Positions 37,701 through 64,000 of a DNA stretch of 64,000 nt are shown one piece after another (position 1 is the first letter of the stretch; each line of letters begins with the position of its first letter). The stretch is from assembly GCA_964247055.1 (NCBI GenBank), contig OZ176053.1:1612001-1676000 (forward strand), given 5' to 3'. The DNA comes from Paragordius varius. Lineage: Eukaryota; Nematomorpha. Both the position numbers and the translations under genes were made by a program. The notes under the pieces are model-generated. The model had not been told where the DNA came from and did not search any database. It worked only from the letters and a program-made list of their open reading frames with translations.

Positions 37701-38094
37701 TAACGGTGATGGTTGTTTTTAAAATTTAAATGTTGAAATTGTTGATATATTGTTTAAATATGATTAACAATTGGCTTAATATGAAGCATTCATTTAATAA
37801 TTTTAGGTAATTAAGCATTAAAAATAATTTTCGATAATTTTAAACTAAATTTTTCTGTTCAATAGAAAATTTTAATGATTATATTAATATTTTTTCCCGA
37901 AAATTTTTATAGGAGGTATTACTGAAGATGGGCTCCGTAAACAACCCCCGGGATCAAGTTTTGTAATAAAGGTATGCGTTTTATAACATTTTTAATTAAA
38001 AATTATAATCGATTTGATAATTTTTAATAATTTTTCTTTGTCATTTACACAGATGCCATCTATGATAAATTTTCCGACATACAAGAGAAATTAA
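34788..38094 (+). CDS. RNF212/ZHP-3/Zip3-type meiotic RING protein, 480 aa
   Basis: Exons: 34788-34899, 34930-34985, 35013-35096, 35126-35296, 35322-35344, 35373-35419, 35902-36580, 37228-37397, 37913-37971, 38053-38094; all phases agree, 1443 nt. The protein opens MSDWVHCNKC, and Cys7, Cys10, Cys27, His29, Cys32, Cys35, Cys41 and Cys44 form a C3HC4 RING with the short loops typical of RNF212. Next come PDIELFFVDKMSLLKKFQKH and FQQSHQDRINNFRKTQ, which align with the post-RING coiled coil of that family, then a Ser/Asn/Gln-rich tail, as in Zip3 relatives, and a C-terminal segment LGFDPKGIVLTTGERP. Known members are SUMO/ubiquitin E3-like proteins that act at synaptonemal complexes to stabilise crossover sites. 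The first five introns are 30, 27, 29, 25 and 28 nt, and exon 5 is a 23-nt microexon. Intron 1 is in frame without a stop, so its removal is inferred from family loop length. The gene converges with UBA1. Confidence 0.88.
34900..35372 (+). other. Cluster of five introns of 25-30 nt around a 23-nt microexon
   Basis: Introns at 34900-34929 (30), 34986-35012 (27), 35097-35125 (29), 35297-35321 (25) and 35345-35372 (28) each begin GT and end AG. Splicing the last two defines the microexon 35322-35344 (TKYLENL plus two bases). Only with both removed does the frame continue from the coiled coil into exon 35373-35419 and on to the large exon at 35902. Intron 2 contains an in-frame stop if retained. 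Confidence 0.82.
37433..37702. mobile_element. Decayed MITE-A copy in an intron of the RNF212-like gene
   Basis: The left end has ACTGTAATTTAAAATATAGA followed by AAAACGTA, and the right end TTTTTCTTGTCCGTATAAT followed by TTTTTTAAT, imperfect versions of the CAGTAAAAATTGAAATTATA...GGACAAAACGTA ends. Internal 'aaaaccatacttttttaaatc' is shared with other copies. Confidence 0.5.
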
Positions 38095-38476
38095 TACACA
38101 TTAAGTCTCAACAACCAATCTATTTATTCAAATTAATTCATGAATGGTGAAAATGTTGCGCAATTATCACAAAACTTTCCAAAATGTATTTGTCCTTTGT
38201 TATGAGTTAAAATGTGTGTGTATTTAGTGTACATAATTCATAACATTTTCATCATAATATATATGTATAAATTAATCCCTTAAAACTAGCTAATAAATTA
38301 ATGCTAAATAAAAAACACAAAAAAACACATGAAATAATCACTCATACATATAATCATAAACACAAAAATTAATTAATCAATCAAATATATATGCTAAGAA
38401 AAATAAACATATGACCAAAATATATAATATAATTGAAAAATTAATATAAAACAAATTTTCTTAATGCTTATTAAAT
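38095..38476. other. Convergent 3' gap between the RNF212-like gene and UBA1
   Basis: The two stop codons are 382 bp apart and face each other. The plus-strand gene has AATAAA motifs in this interval (for example near 38291). No clear AATAAA for the minus-strand gene was seen. Nothing else is recognisable. Confidence 0.5.
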
Positions 38477-56182
<17,706 letters not shown>

Positions 56183-59100
56183 CTAAAATAGTAAAATTTA
56201 AATAAAAACTTTATAGGCATTGATGGCAAACTATAAAAAAAATGTTTTCATAAAAAACAGACAAAAAGCATATCATTCATTTTTACATTCGGTTCCTTTC
56301 AAATAATTTCCAGGTATGCATTTTGTATCCATTTTTTCATACAGCGAATTGCACTCTGATTTCAACACTTTTGTTGAATATCTATTTAATATTCGCTATA
56401 TTATTTTTTGGTTAAAATATTTTGATGTATTTTATAATATATTAATTTTAATTGATACCCATTCAGGTAGAAGTGAAAAATGAATTGATGACAAAATTTG
56501 ATTGCTTATCAAAATTAATAAATAAATACACTGTACTTATATATTTACTAATCAAAGGGATATGATTTTTATTCCTCATTGTATTTTGTTAGAGAAGTGG
56601 TTTTCAACAACCGCCCTAAACTATTTTATGGCCCGAATTATTAAATTTTTTGAGATACCTATTTTGATAAATATCTCTAAATGTGTTAAGCTATGATATT
56701 TTTATCAGTGTTATACGGTGCACGGCTCTTCAGATGACAAATTTTTTTGCGGGCCTTCCCTTAAAATTTTTAGTGTTAGAAACTGTTTTTACCTTCATAA
56801 CCGATACGCAGAGTTTTTTTACAATTCAGTATTTTTGAAACCGTTCAAAATATTTTCCCACTTTTAATTTTGTATAGGTACCGAAAAGAGAATTAAATAA
56901 AACTAATTTTTATTGGTGAATAAATTGGGACTTTTCATATATATATATGTGTGAATACTTTCATATCAAATGTATAAATTATATATTATGCAAAATTTGC
57001 TATCAATATGGATAAAAACGCAAAATTAAATCATTGAAAAATAAGTATAATTAACCAATCAGACCAAAAAAAGTGTAACGGAAGCCCCCCACTTAGTTGA
57101 AACTAATTTGGTAATATATTTTGAAAATTAAATCAAGGTGATTTTATTTTGTGGAATAGTTTCAAGGTTGATAAGATAAAACAGGTACTTTGAATGTTTA
57201 AATACTTTATGGTTTCAATCTCACATGTTATTTAATTTTTCCTCTGTTTTATTCATATTTTGTTTTCATCAGAAACACAAATAGCTCTATAATTTTACAA
57301 AGGTAAAATTGTTAAAACATGATTGTGAAGCAGCCCTATTTTGTGTATTTAAAGTATATATATCTGCATACGTGTCAATGAGCCATATAATATTTGTCGT
57401 AAAATGCACTTCCCTTATATAATCTTTATCTGTCCCTTAAATTCTTTTTTTACCACTTTACTCTATATATATATATGATGTCTAAATATCACTTAATGCA
57501 TCCCTTAGAGTCCAGTCAAAAAGTATGTAAATATTATTCATGGTAAATGGAAATTGTTCGTCAATATTTTATAAAATTGGCACGTACGTTTTTCGGCATA
57601 TACAGTATGAGTAAAAATACTTTGTAACATTTACTGTAAAAATAAATATTATTGGCTAAAAGTTGGTTAACATTTAAAAATATGTTTTTTTCATCGCCAA
57701 ATGAAATGCTCTTTCCCTTGTAATTAAAAAGTCGTAATGGATTACACTGCTCAACAAGGTTTTGCACCACCCCATTATTTTTGCATTTTCTGATACCTAA
57801 TGGCATGGAAAGGCCAAAACAAAAAAAGAAAATTGAGGCCACCAATAGGATTTTTCCGAAATTTAATTTTTAAATTTGTATTTAATTTAAAAATAACAAT
57901 CATTCCTCGTGTATATATGTTTAAATATTCAAACGAACAAGTCGATACAAGTAATATTCCATGCATGAATAACAAAATTCTAGGCATTAAATAAGATACT
58001 AAACAAGCTAAGAGCCAAAGTATTAAAAATCTAAAAGAGGCTTATGTATAGTGTGATAGATCCGGGCGGCTGCACAAACTCTGCACATCCCCCAAGCGAC
58101 CCAATTATGCCAGATATGGCAAAGATAACAATAAGTAATCGTAAAGCCCGATAAAAGAGACTTGCAAGCAAAATCCAGGCAAATTGACATGTCAAATTAA
58201 CCAATCAGAATAAAGTTACATAAATTCTACAATTAAATTAAATAAAAAGATTAGGTAAATACAAATGGTCCAATCCCATAATAGTAAATTCTACTAAAAG
58301 TGGCTACACAACATCCATCTGAAATTAAAAATACAAAACAACCAATAATTTTAAAAAATAAAGTATATCCACTAGGTATAAATAAAGGATTTTTTGTAAG
58401 AACCAACTCAAGAAAAAAAGCCTAATAAGTACTCGAAAGAACGAAAACTAACAAAAAAATATAGCCTATCTAAAAGCCGAAGGTTTAAACCATAGAATGC
58501 CTATTTTAGTATTTTTTTAAAAAAATTTTATACGTATTAAAAATTCACTTGAAAGAAAAAGACTAAATTTTGACGTTTAAATCCGTACTATTTTTCTCTC
58601 TCTTATATTTAAATGACATATTTATATTCAAAAGATAGAGTTTAAAACGCTTTTTTAAATGATATAAATTCATAATATAATAACATTTTATTATAAAGTT
58701 ATATTTAATTTTCTCTCGATTTTCTCTTGTTTTTGAAAAATTGAAAAACCTATAATATTTCAAAATTCTGATTGGCGGGATCAAAAATTTTTTCACATTC
58801 GGTTTTAAAACACTAAAATTAGTCATAATTTAAAAGTTTGAGTGGTGGTGCTCAAAAATGTCCAAATTTGTCGACTAGTGTTATTACTTAAACTATTTGT
58901 AACAATATGAATGTAGGGCTTTCTTTTGTCTTGATGTTGAGGACTTAAAAGCTATGTGATGTTGATGCCAGGCGCATTAAATAATGTAATAATTGATCTT
59001 ATATTTAAATTTTTTATACTATTTACCAAAATAAACGAGTATGTTTACGTGCCTACATAACAAACTGCTAGGTAATCAAGTTTAAACCGTGGACATGACC

Positions 59101-59693
59101 ATTCAAAATGGGTAATTTGTTTATGTATTATATAAATTAATAACTTTTAAACACTATTTTTTGAAATAAAATTAAAAAAATAAAACGCCACTTTTTATAA
59201 TTACTAAAGCAAACATGTTGCTGCCAAAAAAATAAAATGGTATATAGAGCTATTATTGGTCATATCGGTCTTTTATTTGGTTAAAGTGGTTATAAATCTA
59301 CATGTGCAATTTTTTTATTAGTAACTTATTAATTGTCAAAGTACAAAAAATTTAGTAACGCCTGATTTCGTTTGCATTAGAAAAAATGTTAACTTTTTAT
59401 AGAAAGGTTAGACAAATTTCAAATTCTAATTCCTAATAATGTGTTCTTCTAATATCTCTGTAAACTTCAGGATAAATTAATTTGAAATCTCAATACTAGC
59501 ACAGTATTTTACACTTACTGTTAACTTTTGAACGCTTAAATTCTTGTTATATTAAAAACTATGAGTACAAAAATTAGTAAAATTTAGTTTTTGCATTTAT
59601 TTAGCAGCCATATATATATAAATCAAATTCCAACACCATCCCATTTGTATTGTAAAAAATATAACTGGAAAAACTTTTTTATAAGAAAAAAAA
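56183..59693. other. Intergenic interval with transposon debris
   Basis: About 56593-56795 is a hAT-like scrap (AAGTGGTTTTCAACAACCGC ... GCGGGCCTTCCC ... TTAGAAACTG). From 57604 there is a partial CAGTATGAG MITE. About 58010-58200 is more G+C-rich and, on the plus strand, broken frames resemble the N-terminal part of a Tc1-like transposase (SGRLHKLCTSPKR, then SPIKETCK). No host exon could be supported; short frames at 57561-57994 and 58563-58826 look random. The UBA1 promoter should lie just right of 56182. Confidence 0.4.
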
Positions 59694-61781
59694 TTATTTT
59701 TCTTCATCTAAACCGAAATCTCCACTATTTCCTGAAGAGGAAGATTCTGGATTTGGTGATCTGATTTCGCTAGCATTCGAATTCAATTCATGATTTTCAT
59801 AGCCCCATATTATCGAATTACATATGGCAGCATTCATATTTTGTAAATTTATCGTTTCACCATTGTATGCACAAGTACCAATCAGAGTTAGGCCAGTTTT
59901 AAGGCTTATATCACATAAAACATGGGAACAACTTAAAGGGTTTCCTAAAAAACAACAAAAAATACAGTAAACATGAGATTATACAGACAAAACGCAAAAA
60001 GGAAGGCAGATGTTTTTTTCAAAAAAAGAAAATTATATATTTCAAATATTAATTTTTTTATATTGCGCCACATCATTTTGGGTGCCAAATAAGGGATAGA
60101 CCAAATTATTCAAAATTCAAAATTGTAATTAAATAGTTTATGCAGTTAAACAAGGTTTAAAAAGTATTGTTGTCTATTTTAAAGAAAATATCTTCTTAAA
60201 ATTTTTACGTTTTGTTCGTATAATTTCAATTTTTACTGTATATTTTTAAAAAATATTTTTTGTTTGAAAATATGATATGTGTAATTTGGAATTGCATATA
60301 AAAAACAGACCTGTCAAATCTATTTCCACACTGGGAACAGCGGTATGCGCAATAACTGTTGTAATATTATTATTACTTAAATCTATGGTTTGGATATTTT
60401 TCAGTTTTGTAAAATCATTCAAATCTAAATAATTTATCGCATTTCCGGCGAGCCGAATTATTTGCAATGATGTACTTAGGCCTAAAGAAGATATATTACG
60501 AATCCGGTTGTAATCCAAATTAATTTCTTTTATCTGGTTTAAATTGGAAACATCTAAAGTTACGAATTTATTTCTGGATAATTCTAAGACCTCCAAATTT
60601 TTAAGTGTAGGCAAAGTGGTTAAATTTATTTCTCGAATATGATTATTATTTAAATACAATGATTTTAATTTGGATAGTTTCTCAGTATTTTTAACTGGAG
60701 GTGTATTAATGTACGTAATACGATTGGAATCCAAATTTACGGTTTCTAAATTTTTGCAATCGCTTATTTCGTCTATAAAATTATCGTTTTTGTCGCTTCC
60801 AATCATATTTCTTTCAAGGCTCAAATGTTTTAAATTTTTACTCTTTAAATTACAAATATTCTTCGGAAAGGAAAGAAGCATGTTATCGTCAAACGACAGG
60901 GATTCAATCTTAGGCGGGAGAAAGTTCAAATTTTTGATTTTTTGAAGATTAGTTCCAATACACAAGTCAGTTAGTTGGCTAAAGGCTTGAGGGAATACAT
61001 AGGACTCGTCGATATCCACAATTTTCGGAGATAGAAAATGCAAACTCTCCAGGTTTGTGCATTCTATTTTTTTTAACTCCCTCAGCTCAAGCAAACTCAA
61101 TAGTATGAGTTGTTTAAGAGCTTTATTTTTTAATACACCACGAGTTTGGCTAAGGAATGGCATCTTAAAGTTCAAAAAACTTAACTGATTTAATGCATTA
61201 AACTTGCTCCAATCCAATCGGCGTATGCGATCCAAATCTAACCAAAGTGATTTTATGGGTAAATTTTTGATTTGATTAACAATCGCATAGACCATCGTTT
61301 CATTAACTTTAGCATTCAAATCGTAATCTGTAATTTCCAAGTGGTTTAAATAGCTTAATCTGCCAAACAAATTAGTGTTTTTGGCTAAATCAATCCATCT
61401 AACTTGAATTAGGGAGAGAGCGCTTATTCTGACCATATCATTCACCTGGATATTCTCAAAAGATAGCTTTGTAAATTTAGACTCAATGATAATTAGAGAA
61501 ATATTGAGGATAGACTGAATATCCTCTCCGCCAGTAAAATTGGCAAAAATACTTTCTAGGTTTGAATAATCTATATCGTCCAAACTTTTACATTTAACTG
61601 AGGTTTTGATAGCCAAAGGATTAGCTATGGGTTCTTTGAATGGTTCACACATGCATTTGGGAATAAAATTATGTAAGGTAAAACATAATTTCTCTATCCC
61701 GCCATCTTTAGCTGGAGTTGTAGCCGCCAAGCATAAGGAGCACAAAACTCCAATAATATTACAGATATATCTTGAAGTCAT
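59694..61781 (-). CDS. Secreted leucine-rich-repeat protein, two exons, 573 aa
   Basis: Exons 60311-61781 and 59694-59944, joined at phase 1; total 1722 nt. The protein begins MTSRYICNIIGVLCSLCLAA, a signal peptide, followed by a Cys-containing N-terminal cap (KLCFTLHNF, CMCEPFKEP, KCKSL). From about residue 110 leucine-rich repeats follow, clearest at residues 320-485: LETVNLDSNRITYINT, LKSLYLNNNHIREINLT, LEVLELSRNKFVTLD, IKEINLDYNRIRNISSL, LQIIRLAGNAINYLDL, IQTIDLSNNNIT. The second exon is a C-terminal cap (GNPLSCSHVLCDI ... GTCAYNG ... AAICNS), then a Ser/Glu/Asp-rich tail. No membrane segment or GPI-type hydrophobic tail is seen, so it is probably secreted and binds a protein partner. Sequons such as NISL and NLTT are present. 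The single 366-nt intron contains a MITE-A. The specific family is not recognised. Confidence 0.88.
59965..60238. mobile_element. MITE-A copy inside the LRR-gene intron
   Basis: CAGTAAACATGAGATTATAC then AGACAAAACGCAAAAA at the left; ATTTTTACGTTTTGTTCGTA then TAATTTCAATTTTTACTG at the right; TA on both sides. It makes up 274 of the 366 nt of the intron; without it and one TA the intron would be about 90 nt. Confidence 0.85.
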
Positions 61782-63404
61782 TATTAATTTAAAAAAAAAT
61801 AATTATAACTCTCCGAAAAAGAAAATTAATTTTATATAATTTTTTATACCTTTATTTAAATGTTAAATCTGCTAATAAAATTGTTTGTTATTATACTCAG
61901 CATATTTTTTTATTGCTATTTTTTGCGCAATTTGATTGAATTCTACGAATTTTAACTCTAAAATCGTAAGAAATACATTCATTACCTTTCGTAAAAACTC
62001 GTTGATATGAACCTTATATTATCTTCAAATTACATTGTTATCTTAATTTAGGGGATATTTTTATACAAATATAATATAATTTACGTATATTTGCTGTTGT
62101 AATACAGTATGCATTTTAATGTTTGCTTATTTCATACTATAATAGGGCAATTTGCAACATACTAGTGTAAAAAACAGCAAAATATTGAATAAACAATTAT
62201 TTCCTTTCTTTCCAATATGATCATTTTTAAATATTTTTAGATTCTAAACAGAAAACTAAAAAAATTCGAAAATGTATTTATTTTAGAGACTTCTTTGGCA
62301 AGTCTAGGAAAATTGTTTTACTAAGATTTTATCAATCTAAATTAGCATTAGATAAAAAATGCTATCTTTTAAATATAATACCATGTTAATTTTTTCTGTA
62401 ATAATGAGCCTTTCTTTCTCTAAATTTAAGCTGACCAGATTTTTTGAAGGAAAAAGCGGGACGAATCCGAGAAAGGGGGGGGGGTGATGGCTCTTGGGTC
62501 TCGAACCAGGAAGATATAAGAAAATTGAGTATTTGGAACTAATATGATATAATGTATGGGGATAAATTTAGATATTATCCTTTAAATAAATATTTTTATT
62601 AATAAAAAAGAGATTTTTCAAATATATGATATTTGGCTATTATGGGGAGATAAAACCGAAAAATAAATTTGAACGAAACTCAACATTATTTTGTAGAGCC
62701 GCTTTAAGCCTGAAAAGCGATTTCGAATCGTTTTCACAACTGAAACCGAATTCTTAATGATTAGGCTTACTTTGGTTTTTTTGAAACATTAGCATACAAT
62801 AATGTTTTATGGCTTTAAATATTAATATTTTGCAGCAATTTATTTACACTCCAGGACATATGTAAAATAAAAAAAATTTAACCAAAATTTGTACAATGAA
62901 AAATAATGGAATTAGGACCATTTTTTCCCCGCGAAATAATAAAGCCAGAACAGATTGCAGCAGAAACACATTGTCACTAAATAGAACCGAGACCAAAAAC
63001 TAAAATATTAATATTCCTATATACTATTGGCATTATAAATTATCCCTGACCTTTAAAAGTCGTGTAAGACTGGGAATTTCGGATATTCACTTCGATTCAC
63101 CCTTAAACATTTAATTTAAGGTCGACAATTCGGAAAACAATAACTAATCGGTAAATTAGGGTTCAGGAGTAGTGTTGATCAAAGAATTTAATTTTTTTAT
63201 GCTATTTAAAAGGTTTATTAATTTTATAGGCGTTTTATTAAAGATATGTTGGTCCTATTATAAACTTTTAGCAGCGTGTTTTATGATAGATGTGACATTT
63301 TTTTATCATTTTTGCCATAACTTTTTTTGATTTGTAAAATAACTAAATAAATTTAACTTTCTGAAAATATTGAGAGGTAGGTTGATAGATGTCCGCGGAC
63401 AAAC
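61782..63404. other. Intergenic interval
   Basis: A half copy of MITE-E lies at 62105-62220 (CAGTATGCATTTTAATGTTT, then GGGCAATTTGCAAC). A G-rich tract (10 G) sits at about 62477-62486 beside 'ggctcttgggtctcgaacc', possibly an old transposon end. Nothing else is recognisable. Confidence 0.45.
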
Positions 63405-63770
63405 TTAAATATTTTTGTCGGATATTTGAGACACAGTTGTTAAAAAGTGTATTTTGTAATGAGTGAAAATTTCCTTTGTCAAACAATGCGGATTGGTACA
63501 ATTTAAGTAATTTTGTATGGTACGACTTCGGGGTAAGATAAAGTATTTGTAATTTAGGGCAAAATTAAGCCATCTTATGTCAGATAAATAATTGATGTCA
63601 CATTGAATTAGGACTTGCATGAATCCTATAATAAGTGTTTGTAAATGGGCTTTTAAGTAGGCTGCATCGATGTTCCCATCTATTTTATTGTGGTAAAAAT
63701 TGGTTGGTTCATGAATGTATATACTATCTATGTAAGTCAATTCAGCCAGTAGGGTTGTACCTCCTCGCAT
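63405..63770 (-). CDS. Exon of a probable carbohydrate sulfotransferase, partial
   Basis: The 121-residue frame contains RGGTTLLAELTYIDSIYIHE at residues 2-21, which resembles the 5'-phosphosulfate loop (RSGST/S-F-L) and the following 'xxFYxxEP' motif of Gal/GlcNAc-type sulfotransferases. After it come AHLQTLIIGFMQVLIQCDIN and NCTNPHCLTKEIF, which fit the 'CD' and 'C..P.C' spacing of those enzymes. Such enzymes transfer sulfate from PAPS to glycans in the Golgi. The N-terminal membrane anchor and the 3'-phosphate-binding half are absent: either other exons lie to the right of the window and below 63405, or this is a decayed copy. The frame opens after a TAA 27 nt upstream of the ATG with no clear acceptor. 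Homology is from recalled motifs only. Confidence 0.45.
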   Translation of the reverse strand: MRGGTTLLAELTYIDSIYIHEPTNFYHNKIDGNIDAAYLKAHLQTLIIGFMQVLIQCDINYLSDIRWLNFALNYKYFILPRSRTIQNYLNCTNPHCLTKEIFTHYKIHFLTTVSQISDKNI

Positions 63771-64000
63771 ACATATATTATGATGGCGTTTTTACTTAAT
63801 GTTTCTAGTAAAAATAATTAAAGGGCTTTGATTACTGAAAAACATTACTAAATTAGAATTTAAACAAACTTATTTGCGCCTATATAACTTAATAATAAAA
63901 TTGAATTGTTTAAAATATAATATGAAATTTTCTGAAAAATACTTTTCTAATCAGACTTTCTAGGGCGTCGCAAAATGACAAAAGCAAGAATTTCGGCAAA
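63771..64000. other. Right edge of the window
   Basis: A/T-rich, no exon recognised. If the sulfotransferase is a live gene, its 5' exons should lie here or beyond the window. Confidence 0.4.

Noticed and set aside
57561-57994. Overlapping 64-94 codon frames on both strands
   Set aside because: No splice signals, no family resemblance and biased toward A/T-rich codons; treated as chance or transposon debris.
58020-58200. G+C-richer patch considered as mitochondrial DNA insertion or membrane-protein exon (minus-strand hydrophobic frame)
   Set aside because: The minus-strand frame has no start or acceptor, and plus-strand fragments look more like a decayed Tc1-type transposase.

Overview
This is a window of nuclear DNA from an animal, very A+T rich (roughly three quarters by eye). 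Genes are split by spliceosomal GT-AG introns and encode animal proteins: ribosomal protein L14, a ubiquitin E1, an RNF212/ZHP-3-type meiotic RING protein, an alpha-crystallin (Hsp20) domain protein and a secreted leucine-rich-repeat protein. I cannot fix the phylum. Two features narrow it: introns of only 23-30 nt that must be spliced (they would frameshift or stop RPL14), and a heavy load of short inverted-repeat DNA transposons. Dicyemid mesozoans are the animals I know with introns this small, but long introns and many MITEs are also present here, so an arthropod or another invertebrate is equally open.

Layout. 1-1500: degenerate tandem array with a ~300 bp period. 2052-6493 (+): six-exon coiled-coil protein whose introns are full of MITEs. 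6.5-9.8 kb: MITEs and a ~1 kb palindrome. 9841-10419 (+): RPL14. 10619-12400: a decayed hAT transposon with a perfect 8 bp target duplication. 13.6-15.0 kb: probably a second, older hAT. 15510-21097 (-): an unrecognised gene of eight consistent exons, rich in glycosylation sequons. 21463-23680: a Tc1/mariner-group transposon with 21 bp tandem repeats in its inverted ends. 23.7-28.9 kb: no gene seen, one large palindrome. 28972-32767 (+): six-exon His/Gln-rich protein ending in an Hsp20 domain. 34788-38094 (+): ten-exon RNF212-like gene. 38477-56182 (-): UBA1 in 26 exons, convergent with the RNF212-like gene. 56.2-59.7 kb: TE debris. 59694-61781 (-): secreted LRR protein, two exons. 63405-63770 (-): exon of a probable carbohydrate sulfotransferase.

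The genes do not form a pathway. The common thread is intron architecture: tiny introns sit beside introns of 300-1700 nt, and the long ones usually carry one or more MITEs, several ending only 9-48 nt from an exon edge. This looks like small ancestral introns enlarged by transposon insertion. No tRNA, rRNA, CRISPR array or recognisable retrovirus-like element was seen. Exon boundaries were read by eye from homology, splice signals and frame continuity; in each complete model the exon lengths sum to a multiple of three.
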